From Rhipicephalus microplus (Eukaryota; Arthropoda; Arachnida; Ixodida; Ixodidae): a stretch of DNA of 64,000 bases. Below are positions 1-11,415 of this stretch, piece after piece. The stretch spans positions 457,560,376 through 457,624,375 of the forward strand of contig NC_134710.1 in NCBI RefSeq assembly GCF_043290135.1, in the 5' to 3' direction. The stretch's first letter is position 1; every line of letters begins with the position of its first letter. A model generated the notes under the pieces. The model was not told the DNA's origin and ran no database searches. It saw only the letters and a program-made list of their open reading frames with translations. The position numbers were made by a program, and so were the translations under genes.

Positions 1-340
1 ACGAAGATAAATGGGACATGCAAACATGATAATAATGATGTGCGTGCCATGCAAAACATGACATATGCTACGCTCATAGCGTGCTCGCGGCCGTTTCGCC
101 AGCTCCACATATACGAACTTCGGTATTACGTGCCATGAATGACGACGAAGGGAAATTACACGTCTAAACTTGATAATTAGGATATGCGTGTGATGTGAAA
201 AGTTACTACATGCTACGCTGATAGCGTGGTTGCGGCCGTTTCGTTAGCACCTTATACCATGTCACGGGATACTAAATTTGTTATCAAATGAATGGATGAC
301 GAAGGTAAATGACACATCCAACTTGAATTCATGTTGAGCG
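1..340. repeat. ~150-bp tandem repeat at left edge
   Basis: Three successive starts of a similar unit are visible near positions 1, 144 and 298, each opening with ACGAAGRKAAATG or a close variant. The first two units also share a segment around the words TGCTACGCT, ATAGCGTG and GCGGCCGTTTCG. The period is about 145-155 bp and the array runs off the left edge, so its true length is unknown. It could be a short satellite or a local duplication. No coding potential is seen. Confidence 0.6.
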
Positions 341-2257
341 CTAAGAGACAGGTACATGAGAGAGACAGCATAATGCGCTAAGTTCAAGAAATTTTATTTT
401 CAGGAAACACCAACCTATACGTTTGTGCGCAGTGGCGCCACCAGTTTATCCACTAGCAGAGCAGGAAAGCTTTTTTACGATCTAAAAGGTCAAATGACGG
501 TGCACTTAAACTTAAGTCACCATTGCGAAAGATGCATCGGCTTTGCTTTCATCTCGGACGTCTTTATCTTCGCGAGAGCACTGCAGGATTCGTTCATAAG
601 TGTGCTCTAGCATTCCACGCAATGTACTCACAAATGTTCCTAATTATTCTTAATTTTATCATTAGGCTTGTGTTTGCGAAGACAATCATTAGAGCATCTA
701 CCAATCTGACCTATACATATACTACCACATGTAAGCGGAAGTCCATAAACCACCCCTTGTACACAATCCACAAAATGTTCGCGATGGTTCTTGGAGCACC
801 AGACAGCTGGCCTGCGGTGTGGCTCTGTCGAGCAGCTTATCCTACCAAGCTTTTGTGGGGCTGAGAACACTACTGTGATGCCAGTTTAACTGGCTATTTT
901 CTTCAGATCATGAGCAGGTTTGTGCAGATAACGCTCTACGGCCACTATGCTTCTGATAGATAGCTGCTTCCCGAGCGAGACGCGCATGCTTGTAGCGCAT
1001 AAAAATGTACGTCACATAGGCTTCCATACTACAGAGAAATAAACACGATCGTAAATTATAAATGCAGAATTACTGTATGACTAGGCAAGACTTGCAGCCC
1101 CCCTTCAAAACGACTCGTAGTTGACTGACTCTTTTCAGTTTGTAGCTTGATACAAAATGCAACATTTTTTATCTAGTATGCCAGGCAGTCAATTCTTTGC
1201 CGGCAAATCCTAATTTGACAGTGTTGTATAATATGGCACGTTTCTCAGATTGTGTTCATTGGAATGTGCCTTCCACTTTTCACACACGGGTTTGGAAGGT
1301 GGTCGAGTTAAGGACGCAATCCTTCCTCACGATGGCCCGCTTCATATTGCACAGAAGATCGGCGTCTTTTATGCATGAAACTACGAGAGATTTTCTTCGC
1401 ATGTTTCCAGCCCCGTATTGCAGTGAGGCACAAAACGCCTTGTCCCAATTGTGTACCACAGAGCGCGAGACAGTTTTGCATAAGCACACACAAGACAAGC
1501 ATGTGCTCGAAATTTTTGTTTCATATGACAATGTGCAACTGAAGGTGACAACAAGCTACATTATGTATTGTAAGAGCCAGGAACTACAGCGAATGTCTGT
1601 CATGTTCACTCTCCAGTGCCGTCACGCAGTTCCACGCCTTTTTATTTTTCTACCGTGGATTGTTTTCTCAACCGGCGTTCGTCGATACATTGTCCAAGGT
1701 ATATATTGACTGGTAGCGAAGGCTCTTTATAAAAGCCCTTACGGTTAAAAACTGGCAGCTGATCATCTGTTCAAGGTGCTTAGCACCACCTATGTGAGGA
1801 GGGAACACTTCCAGCAGAACAAAAAATAAAGCCGACTGGACGCTATAGCAGGTAAACAAGTGACGTCATTTTCAGTGTACGAGCACGAAATTTTATCTCA
1901 TATTACTTCTCATACGCCCCCAATCACTAAGGGCTCGCGCTAAGGTGATCGTCCGCGACTGACCCACGAGTGCTCGTCAAGTCAACTCCTGCTAATATAA
2001 TACAGACTCATGACTAAATAGTGGCGTTCAAGTGCACTGCCATTCAGTTTGCCTCGGTTTTGCAAGAAAACGTATCCTTCGAACTTTTATGTGCCGTATA
2101 TGTCATTTTACGCCGATAGATTTAGGCAACCAATAGCGTAGCAGCGTATACATGTGAAATCTGCAGCGTGGTTTATTGGTTTCACGTATACGCAGGTTCT
2201 TAAGCATGCAGATTGCTTGTGATATTCTGTTTTAAAACAAAAATTGACGCCAAGGCC
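341..2257. other. No recognisable gene
   Basis: AT-rich sequence. The longest open stretch (+, about 1197-1709) opens at TTG, has its first ATG near 1231, and its translation shows no domain I recognise. I see no transposon motif, tRNA or simple repeat here. Confidence 0.5.
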
Positions 2258-2475
2258 CCGCCATGGTAGTGTAGGGACAAAGGTACTCATCTGCTGAACC
2301 GCAGGTCATGGGATCAAATCCCAGCAGTGGCGTCTCCAATTCTGATGTAGGCGAAAATGCTGTGGCTTGTGTGCTTAGATATGGGTGCACGTCGTTGAAA
2401 TTTCCGGAGCCCTTCACTACAGCGTCTCTCATCGTCCCATGGTTGTTTTGGTACGTTAATTCCCCCCTCCCCCAA
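2258..2475 (+). mobile_element. Ruka-like tRNA-derived SINE (full-length, diverged)
   Basis: The head is tRNA-like: a degenerate A box, then GACC-type sequence and a B box region (GGGATCAAATCCC) near 2310. A body follows that matches the other copies in this window (GTGCACG near 2385, TTTCCGGAGCCCTTCACTACAG, TCTCATC) and it ends with the conserved TTTTGGTACGTTAA near 2455. Clear A box damage and many substitutions suggest an old copy. No target duplication was found. Confidence 0.85.
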
Positions 2476-5400
2476 ATGAATCGAAATAGTGCCTAGTCAC
2501 GCCATAATGATGATACTTTAGTTTCATTAAATGCTCACATTAACTCAAATTTATTACACGGCACAAATCGGTACTAAGAAAAATGAAATTGGCGGACACT
2601 CGCCACGTAAGGTTTTTTTTCGTTTTTGGATCATGCTACGATAAATTACCGCTACGTATGCGATTGAAGAGATGTGAATTGTACCGTGATAGAAAACTTG
2701 GAAATCTGCTCATCGATAACACGAAAAGTAGGCACTCCATTCTCAAGAAGTAAACTGGGCTGCAAGAATATTGATGAATGGAAGTCCAGCGAGCTTTGCA
2801 CTCCAATCCATTTAAATTTCCCTTGTCTTATCTAGAAGACATAGGTCACCAGGCCTACTTTTGTTACTACTGGATCCTTGCACGGCAAATCGTTTCCGCA
2901 GATACCGAAGAAAGTACTCGACGTTAAATATAATTCGCATCGTTCCGCTGCCCGTTGGACACTGCACTAAAGAGGTTCTTCAACAATAAAAAGCACCTAA
3001 CGATTTTCGCCCACAACAGTGAATGCAACCAAGCACGAACACTAAAACATTTGAGGGGATGTCTTTGCAGATGAATTTCAAGAGTGGACCTTGCAATGTA
3101 GTGCAAGAGCTGCACTGAGTAATAATAGCGTGGGCATAAGGCACCGGAAAAAAAATTTTCTTAATAATAATAAATATCGTCATGATTTGTTTTTTCATAA
3201 TATCTAAGCAATTTTTTGGGGGAAACAAAATCTCATTTGTAACACGCAATGATTGCTTTGACTCTGAATTGAACTTGGTTTTTCCTGTGACTCCCCATGC
3301 TGATGTCGCTGGGAATAACTTCTGAACCGCTTCTCGGCCGAGCCTTCGCGACCTATGTGAATGATTCTTGCATTTTCGCTCAACGAGCCTTACAGAGCTC
3401 GCCGCAGGGGAGAATATTCGAATTGCTGTAGCAAGTACGAGGTTAATGACGCCCAACAAAAGGTAGAGTGCGTGTCACGTACCAAGTTTGCGAGTCTTCA
3501 TAACATGATTTTACTCGTGCCAGACAAACCTTATATGCTTAACAGATGATATTCACGCTGTGTGTTAAACGGAATAATTGGAATTCTACGAACACAAATC
3601 ACTGAGTGTCCGGACTACGCACTTCATCAGATTTAACAGTAGTGGTGCTGTCATACGTCTCTAGTTGCATTCTTGTCTCAGTGAACTCAGTGAACATACA
3701 GTAGACATATAGTAGCAAATAGTAGAATGCACCGCTTCTGTACTTTACCCAAGTCGCGTTGGGCGCCGGCAACCAGCAACTGCCCATAGAAATGCATTGT
3801 TTTGATGGCGTCGACTACGGCTGGTTCGAGTGGTAGCGCCGGCTGTGGTGATGCTGCCAACTCGGGCAGGAGAGCATAGTTAAAGGTCTTCGGTACTTTG
3901 CTGAACACCGCATTGCCGAGAAGGTCTATGCAATGTTGCCGGTCCAGAGGCTGCGTGCGTTGAGACTGAATTGTTGGCGGTGCTTGGCAGGTAAATTTGA
4001 ACTTCAGCAGTTTTCTGTGTTTGTCGACAATTCACAAGCACGCCACCACTCCGAATTCGAAGCGAAGAGATTGTGTGAAGTGGCTGTAAAGATCCCCCAG
4101 GAAATGACACAGTTTCAAGAATACCTATGCCAGTTCCATTTTCTCTCCATCCGCTACCTCGAAGTACTGCTTGTTAATGTTGGTCTGCTTACCCTTGTGT
4201 ATGTTTCTCATGTGCCGGATATTGATGATCTCCTTTCTAGCAGAGTTATTGACGTCGACAAGCGAGAACATTAGACAAGTTAGGCTCCGCAACGACCTCA
4301 GGGCCCAGTGCAGAAGAAAGCTCGCCTTAGGAGGGCAGGCAATGCACTACAACGCCTGAAGACTTCCAAGGCGGGCTAAAAGCGACAGTACGACTGCAGG
4401 CTGCGTCTCTATGCAGTTCGATATGTTCATTAAAATTAGGCTACCCTACACTTCGTCTATCTTGAGTTTGCGGACATGCCTATTTGCGTTAGCGGGCAAC
4501 TCGTATGATGACATGGTTAGCGTGTTGGAGAGGGGAGCACCAAGCTAGCTAAAGTTTCAGCCAGACACTGGAGCATTGTACAACGGTCACAGCTCTATAT
4601 GAGAGAGTGTTATCTAACACCAGTCACTCAAATTTTCAAGGCGTGTGCTAGTGCCAAATAAAGGTCTGCCTGACGTTCAGACAGAGTTTATAGCGCCTGC
4701 GCATTGTGTATAACGTTTTTTCTGAAAGCGATTCTCGACTATGCAGAGATCATCTTTAAATTGCCCTAAGCAACACCGATGTCAAACCTGAGACAGTAGT
4801 TTCTTTCCCGCCTTCACTACCCTTGGTAGAAAGCTTGTCCCCCCCTTCCCAATCATTTATTGTACTTATTCTGTGAGCGTCGCAATCATGCAGCATTGCT
4901 TCAGGGTTGTCTTATTTGACATGGACTTGAAGCATCACGGTGCCATCATCAGCTTCACAACCTTTTCGATAACTCTATTATGGAACAAAGTGACACCAAC
5001 GGATACGAAGCCATGTCACCATGCCCTAAATTCCTCGAATGAAGTCACCATTCTGCCTGGCTAGCGCGTGATAATGTGCGTCGGCGCAGAAAAATTTCAA
5101 GATATCAAAGGTATCAACCAGAGTGTATGATGAGCGCGTGCTACTGTACACCGTGTTCTATACATCGCTAGAGGATTTGCTTGGTGGCTCAACAATACTC
5201 CATCTGAGTCCTTGCCATCATTAGACGCGAGAACTAGCAGCTATAAAGCGAAAGGTTGAAAAAATGCTGCTTTGTCGTTTTGGCGCCGGACAACTGTTGT
5301 TGTCCTGACGCCATGACGCACCACTGCGTCGGCTCCTGTCTTGGCGCTGCGGTGTTGATGGTGACGGCATCTCTTCTCTGTCTCTTGGAGTACGCGGATT

Positions 5401-5489
5401 GTTTGGTAGTACTGCGTTCGAGAAAGCTTTAGCAGCGCAAATACAATACGGAGCTACGGTACCAGTTATCTTCACTCGCTCATTGTGCC
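2476..5489. other. No recognisable gene
   Basis: Short open stretches occur on both strands, for example + 3933-4274, which starts with ATG and has a GTAAAT donor-like site just inside it near 3991. None of the translations carries a motif I recognise. The region may hold old repeat relics, but nothing specific can be supported. Confidence 0.45.
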
Positions 5490-5501
5490 TTCGCTTCTTT
5501 T

Positions 5502-5586
5502 GATTGATTTCTGGGGTTTAACGTCCCAAAACCACTAAATGAGAGACGCCGTAGTGGAGGGCTCCGGAAATTCAGACCACCTGGGC
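5502..5586 (-). mobile_element. 5'-truncated Ruka-like SINE with target duplication
   Basis: On the minus strand this is the 3' end of the SINE family: CTCCACTACGGCGTCTC, then TTTTGGGACGTTAAACCCC and a short AATC tail. It is bounded by a perfect 12-bp duplication, TTCGCTTCTTTT, at 5490-5501 and 5587-5598. The duplication shows target-primed integration of a 5'-truncated copy. The right copy lies at the apparent start of the downstream LINE, so the SINE may have landed in or beside that element. Confidence 0.85.
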
Positions 5587-5596
5587 TTCGCTTCTT

Positions 5597-6277
5597 TTGG
5601 TGGCTATATTGGTAAAACAGTGTATCGATGCTGTTTTGTTGGATGATATTGTTGACATCAAATGCTTATGTAGTAGGGCTACATGCTGTGGTCATTGTCT
5701 CGTTGTAATTGGGTTGTACAGACCCCCAGACGTTACTCCAGAATACCTTAGCACACTGAAAAATTATATGGCCAAATTGGAGAGTAAAACGTCTTGCTGA
5801 TTGGTGACCTGAACCTACCTGGAGTAGACTGGGAGCACCTTGACGCTGGCATTAACACTTGAAAACATTTACATAGTGTTTGACATCATACTTATACATG
5901 ACCTATTGCAGGTAGTTCAGGTACCTACGTGCGTACAGAGGGATTCCACCTCAATATTAGATTTTGTGTTTCTGAACCGCAATTTCTTCGAAGATTCAGT
6001 AGAGTTAGGGCAATGTCTTTCTGATCATAGCTATGTCTTCACTTCCTTTCCTCTTTTTTCACTAACTGGCCATAAAAACCCGGTATTTCGCTGTTTTAAA
6101 GACTTTTCCAGGGCTAGTGATGCAGATATAATTGAACACCTAGAAACATGCCTTACAAATTTTTATGATGTAAATGTTAGCGTGCTTTGGACAGAATTCA
6201 AACAAATGTGTCATTTTTGTTTAGATAATTTTGTGCCTTCCAAGCGCAAAAAGTTAACAAGCAAAGACCGTGAATAA
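5597..6277 (+). pseudogene. LINE endonuclease region, broken
   Basis: Part of the apurinic-type endonuclease of the CR1-like LINE. The stretch VVIGLYRPPDVTPEYLSTL (about 5703-5759) is typical of the middle of the domain, and CLSDHSYVF (about 6014-6040) corresponds to the SDH catalytic motif near its end. Stops at about 5800-5840 and a frameshift separate the two halves, so no functional nuclease could be made. It nicks target DNA in intact relatives. The N-terminal third of the domain is not visible. Confidence 0.7.
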
Positions 6278-8240
6278 ATTGCAACATCATTCATATGAAG
6301 CGCAAAGTTAAGCGACTGAAAAAAAGGCGGGCACCGGCTGATGTGATACATGATGCCCACAACAGTCTCGCTCAAACTGTCCGCAGCTCTAGGAAGTATT
6401 ACTTTAGAATCTCAATACTTAACTTTATAGCAAATGACCCCAGTATATTCTGGAGTTTTATTAGTGAAAAGAAAAAAGCTGTATCTGAAATATCAATAGA
6501 TGGAACCAACGTCACCGATCAGGGAAGTATTGCCAGACATTTTAATCAATATTTCCAGAGTGTGTTCAACACTTCTGATTTCAAGAGTATATCTAATACT
6601 ACAGCCTTTCCTTATGCTCAATTACTGTTTATTTCTCATCGAGGCGTGGTGTCTATGTTGCTAAATTTAAAAACTAAGGCATCCTGTGGTCCTGATAACA
6701 TACCAAACGTATTTCTATGGCGATATGCTTTATCTCTAGCAAAGTTTTTGGTTATTATTTTTCGCTGTTTTTTTTGTCTTCCCAGCTGCCCAGTGACAGG
6801 AGGACAGCCCACGTGGTACCCATCTCTAAAAAGGGGGACCGCTTAGCACTAGGAAATTACATTCCTAACTCACTAACTTCACAATGTTGTAAAATTATTG
6901 AACACATTGTAGCTACTACTATAAACAAGTATATTGAAGAACACTCTATATTAACCATTTATAAACATGGTTTTCGGAAAGGATTATCCACCATAACTCA
7001 ACACGTCACACTGTTTCACTTTCTTGCAATAAACATCGATAGACACGGTAAGACAGATATGCTCTTCTTAAATGTCTGCAAAGCCTTCGATAACGTTCCC
7101 CATAGTAAACTCATTTCCAAACTTAGAACAATAGGTATACCTGAAATATTCGTTTGTTGGATTTCTGCGTATTTAAATAATCGCAAACAGTACGTTGATG
7201 TAGGGGGCCAATATTCGGACTGTGTTCCGGTCACATCGGGCGGAACACAGGGCAGTGTGTTAGGCCCTTTGCTTTTTCTATTGTATATCTATGATATTGT
7301 TGATGTTATTCACCCTAGTGTGGAAATAAGACTGTTTGCAGACGATTGTGTTTTGTTCAAAGTAATACGTTCCACTAACGATTCCAACGATCTGACCACT
7401 AGTCTTTGCAATATATATGAATGGTGACACGAATGGGGAATGTGTCTTAACGCCAACAAATGTATGTGCCTTCCAGTGACTCGCCAAAAGAATCCACAAT
7501 TGTATACATACATATTAGGGTCTTCACCACTGCAACAAGTAAACTCCTACAAATACCTTGGTGTGACACTCACTTCCAACTTATCTTGGAATCTCCATAT
7601 TGATAATGTTTGTTCATCTGCCTTTCGTAAACTATGTCTTACTAAACATAAAATTCAAAGTGCTCCCACGAATGTTAAACTACTTTGTTACACAGCCGTT
7701 GTACGGCCAAAACTAGAGTACACGAGCATAGTACGGGATCCTTATACAAAACGTAATATACACACTCTTGAGCGTATTCAAAGAAAAGCTGTTAGATTTA
7801 TATTCAACAAGTACTACAAGTTAGACTCACCTTCAGATTTATAGCTAGCCAACAACATTCCCTTACTGCAGATGCGACGACAAAAAGCTAGATTTGGATT
7901 CATTGATCATCTTTTGAACAAAAAAATAGCTCTAGACTCATCCCCATATTTGACTTACTTAGTAGCCGGCCCACCCGACACCACCACCCAAAGGCCATGA
8001 TCCCACAGTTTGCTCGCACAGGCCTATTGAAGTATTCGTGCTTTCCAAAAACCATATGTGAATGGAACTGTCTTACTTATACATGTGATGAATGAACAAA
8101 TCTAGCAAATAACCTTCTTGCCCTTCATTGTTTCGTTTTGCAATCATTTTATTTGTATGTGTATTACCACCCTGCTTGCACCTCAAGTATGCAGTAGTGA
8201 ATAAATAAATAAATAAATACATACCTAAATAAATAAATAA
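5599..8240 (+). mobile_element. CR1-like non-LTR retrotransposon (LINE), degenerate
   Basis: Translations in the forward direction give, in order, a piece of an endonuclease domain (VVIGLYRPP near 5705), a linker, a reverse transcriptase and a C-terminal region. The 3' end is a run of AAATA/AATA units at about 8199-8240, as expected for CR1/L2-type elements that end in short tandem repeats. Several stops and frameshifts break the ORF, and the 5' end is missing or unrecognisable. The CR1-like assignment rests on the GTQGSVLGPLLFLLYI signature and the 3' microsatellite. Related clades (L2, Jockey) cannot be excluded without a phylogeny. Confidence 0.8.
6295..7844 (+). pseudogene. LINE reverse transcriptase region, broken
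   Basis: Reverse transcriptase of the CR1-like LINE, read in three overlapping pieces (6295-6846, 6717-7427, 7440-7844). Visible motifs are VPISKKGDR, SLTSQCCKIIEHI, KAFDNVPHSKL (first catalytic Asp region), SGGTQGSVLGPLLFLLYIYD and LFADDCVLF (the catalytic FADD box is intact). The C-terminal part contains YKYLGVTL and LERIQRKAVRFI, standard for the thumb/connection region. A frameshift near 6800 and a stop at about 7426 break it. Otherwise the protein would be close to normal length for the domain. Confidence 0.85.
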
Positions 8241-9430
8241 GGGGCGATTGTTAGCATGGTGGCAGATTTCTGCACTGGTGAGAGCGCAATATGTCACTTT
8301 AAAACTTGGTTTTCTGTAAGCCCTAATAACATTTTTAGCGACATATTAGAGGCCCAGTGTGCGTCCGCTCGTGCAGACTTCAAAAAACATCAGTACGCGT
8401 GCAGAACACTCCGACATACTGAATAAATCTAATCACATTTTTTTATTAAAAACGTAGCTTGAGGCGCAGATATAGCTCGGTATTTACTGCATGGACCGTA
8501 TGGCGCTTAAAATCTGTGAAGTGATTTCTCAGTTGTCCTCTCATTTGTGCACAGCGCGTGCCTATTACAACACGACGTTCCCGCCATCTCGTTTGTGAAA
8601 ATGTACGCTCGAAGATAAAGTATTGGATTGTGAAGCGAGAATAAAACAGTGATCTTCGAAAAAAAATGTAAGTTCAAATTTTAGTTTCTTTCAATTGCTC
8701 GATCAATAAATAAAACACTCACCACGTACGTTTGGTTGTTATCTTTGCAGCATAACCAATTTTTTCATTAGGCGGTGACATGCATTTTTTGGTGAAAGTG
8801 TATCTGAGACCTATCTTGAAGAAGGGGCTCCTACGCGGGCAAAGAGGCCGAACGCGAAGCGAATGTCCGTGTACTTTTTCTTGCCTTTTATGTACCAAAC
8901 ACTTTCTGTGAACATTGAACTGTAAAGGATCATAAACATTATATATGAACAGGTACTTCTAGCCTCAGCGACTGCGGAGTCACTGGAAAACTGGAACTAT
9001 CGCTTGAGTAGGTGGAAACTAATCTCGTAATAAATTTTTATACGCCGGCACATCAATGACAGTTTATAAAGTTACAAGTTTTCGCACCAATTCTGAAGAA
9101 ACCAGGGCCCTTACCTGAAAGGATACGTTACCAAGACTTAGGGAGTCAGAAGACTTTTGCCGGTAACTCTGCTAAGTGGCTGAAATAACACACACAGGGG
9201 GGGCAACTGATCCTAAAGTAGCAATCTATTCAACTGACTCGCGCTAGATTTGCACGAATAGTCTTGAAAATAGTGAAGTTTTTATTCTTAGGAAGGCTAT
9301 AACTCTTTCCGCTCTGTTTGATTTTTCGCTTCTTTTGAACCAGCAATGTTGCGTCGCGATTGTCGGTGAAAATGCATATGCAAGATGGCAAGCTGAAACA
9401 TGAGTCATTGAATAACTGCAACAAATCAGG
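8241..9430. other. No recognisable gene
   Basis: AT-rich sequence between the LINE tail and the hAT relic. No domain, RNA or repeat was recognised. It could include the upstream part of the hAT element, but no terminal inverted repeat was identified. Confidence 0.5.
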
Positions 9431-10088
9431 ACCCGGTGGAATTCTTGTTACAACATGCTGGAGCGCTTTTCAAAGTTGTCCGAAGCTGTCAGCCGGGTCC
9501 TCCTACACCTTCAGAGAGAGAGGCGCCACTCGGCGAAAGCCTCCCCATTTAATTTCTGGTGATCAGCTCGGTGTCCTTGCCGAAGTGAGAGACCTTTTGA
9601 AGCCGTTAGAAGAAGCCACGCTCATGGTTTCGAAGGGCCATTCCGTGACACTCAGCGACATCATTCCTATGGTGTACGGTCCAAAGCAGGTATATCTTTG
9701 ATAACTCAATGGGAGTTTCAGTCACTCATTCTACACCGACATGCACACTACACCAACAATTTGAATTTCATTACCATAAGGTTGATTGTGCGATACATGA
9801 AAGGTTTCGGTGTTGAATATTACGTGTTCTGGAGAATTAACATAGTGCCTGCTGTGGTCTTTCTGAAGTCAAAATTCTAAAAAAAATCTTTTTTAGGGTA
9901 TTCAGAGCTGCGAATCAAGCCACCAAGTCACTTTTGATCTCTAGCAAAAGCTTCTAGCAGAAATCGACAAAAGGTTTAGTTTATTAGAATACCTGCGTCC
10001 TTACGCTGCCGCGACAATCTTAGATCCACGGTACAAGAATCATGTTTTTCAGCAACCTGAGGTGGTGGCCTTGATCGTGAACACCTCA
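9431..10088 (+). pseudogene. hAT-family transposase, middle part, with an intron
   Basis: Translation from 9431 gives TRWNSCYNMLERFSKL, the RWNS block of hAT transposases. A frameshift near 9545 leads into DLLKPLEEATLMVS and SDIIPMVYGPKQ, also typical hAT core. A donor AAGCAG|GTATAT (9690) and an acceptor TTTTTTAG (to 9896) are placed so that the frame continues into a second block (9897-10088) containing AEIDKRF and AAATILDPRYKNHVF. That block has an in-frame TAG near 9936 and ends at a strong GTAAGT donor (10089). The C-terminal dimerisation domain appears about 9 kb away (19059-19452). The gene is clearly dead. Whether it was a plain transposon or a host gene derived from one cannot be told here. 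Confidence 0.75.
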
Positions 10089-10160
10089 GTAAGTTGATAC
10101 CATAATTATTTATTTATTTTAGGTGGGAAGCATGTTTTAGTAAACCATAGGCACTCTGAG

Positions 10161-10162
<2 letters not shown>

Positions 10163-10246
<84 letters not shown>
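10163..10246. repeat. (TA)n microsatellite abutting element A
   Basis: About 84 bp of alternating TA/AT. Its right end runs straight into the 3' LTR of element A. Together with the tract at 14422-14513 it brackets the element, as expected if A integrated into a pre-existing (TA)n array. Confidence 0.95.
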
Positions 10247-10248
<2 letters not shown>

Positions 10249-10338
10249 GGATGAGACATGGCGTCAGTCAGAACACCAGTTTATTCTGACTCTTCAGCTT
10301 CCTCATCTTCCTTTCCCACATTCACCTGTGAAGCGTCA
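10245..10338 (-). repeat. 3' LTR of element A (~94 bp)
   Basis: Matches 14329-14422. On the element strand it begins TGACGCTTCACAGG and ends near CATCCATTA, and holds an AATAAA polyadenylation signal. It is preceded on the element strand by a purine-rich tract (GGGGAGGGAGAAACGTG, plus-strand 10339-10355) that fits a polypurine tract. The pol reading frame runs through that tract and into this LTR, stopping at 10281. Confidence 0.85.
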
Positions 10339-11415
10339 CACGTTTCTCCCTCCCCTTGATCGAGCGTCAACTTATTGGGACAATAGTACCGACGCTGTTT
10401 GTTGACGTGCACAATGTCAGCTGTTCTGGTTAACTGAGCTATGCATCGGTTGATCTCATAGTTCACAGGAGAGACTCTGCGAAGAATTGTGTAAAGTCTT
10501 TCCATGGCCGAACTGAGCTTTCCTTTGTTCGGGTGCCAAGGTGTTTCGTAGAGGACCACGTTGGAGATCTTGTGGTAGGAATTGTTTGTCGTAGATTATC
10601 TTGTTTGTCGCATGATAGGCAAGCGTGTTCTTGATTTCACTTTTTCTTGCTTCTTGCACACTCTCCATTGGTACGTCTAAAATTGTGTCGTATGAAGGGA
10701 TTCTATACACGAGTTACGATGGTGGATATCGTGTTACTTCATGTGGGGTTCTGTTGTATTCATCGACGACATCCGAAAGATATTTGACCCAAGACTACAG
10801 TGGCTCCTCATTCATTTTGCACTTTAGCCAGGTTACAATGGTCTGATTCGTACGTTCGTTCATGCCATTACATTGTGAGGGTGTTGGGAGGATGTGAAGA
10901 ATTGGTGGACACTATTGGCGTTTTAAAAATTGCTTGAATTTCCCAGCGGTGAAATCTGGTCCACGATCAGATAGGAACTTCTTGGGTTTTCCTGCAGCAA
11001 AGATGGCGCTGATGCACGAAATGTATGTGTCACAAGTTTCGTTCTTGTGGGGAAATGCCCAGACATACCGCGTATCGTGGTCAATCGCTAAGCGAATGAA
11101 CTTCTTTGTGGAGCCGTATTCTGAAAAGCCACCTATAGTGTCGATTGCTAAAAGACCAAAGGGTTGTTCTGCAGGTGGTAGTGACTCGAGAGATCCGAAT
11201 CCCTTGGTTTCCGGCTTCTTGCAACGCTGACATATGTCACAGTGGCGGACGTAGGATGAAAAGTCTGTGATGATTTCCGGCCAATAGTAGGATAATGAAA
11301 ACAAGCCCAGAGTTTTCTTTACTTCGACGTGTGTGAACTTACAATTTGCTTTCTGCAGAAGGCCAAGTCGAAGCTTGAGAGCAACGTACACTTTGCGAAT
11401 TCCTTTACGTGTCAC
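10281..11415 (-). pseudogene. Element A integrase and pol C-terminus
   Basis: The block 10912-11415 encodes an integrase: a zinc-binding HHCC region ending YVRHCDICQRCK, then LAIDTIGGF (first catalytic Asp) and FLSDRGPDFTAG (second catalytic Asp). The frame breaks just after KFKQFLKRQ, before the catalytic Glu region. Further pieces (10456-10710, 10281-10559) form the C-terminal tail and finish with an acidic stretch, KEDEEAEESE. The last ~19 codons lie inside the 3' LTR, and the TAA stop is part of its AATAAA signal. It integrates cDNA in intact relatives. Here frameshifts make it non-functional. Confidence 0.8.

Noticed and set aside
1197..1709. 170-codon open frame as a host gene
   Set aside because: It begins at TTG, its first ATG is internal, and the translation shows no recognisable domain.
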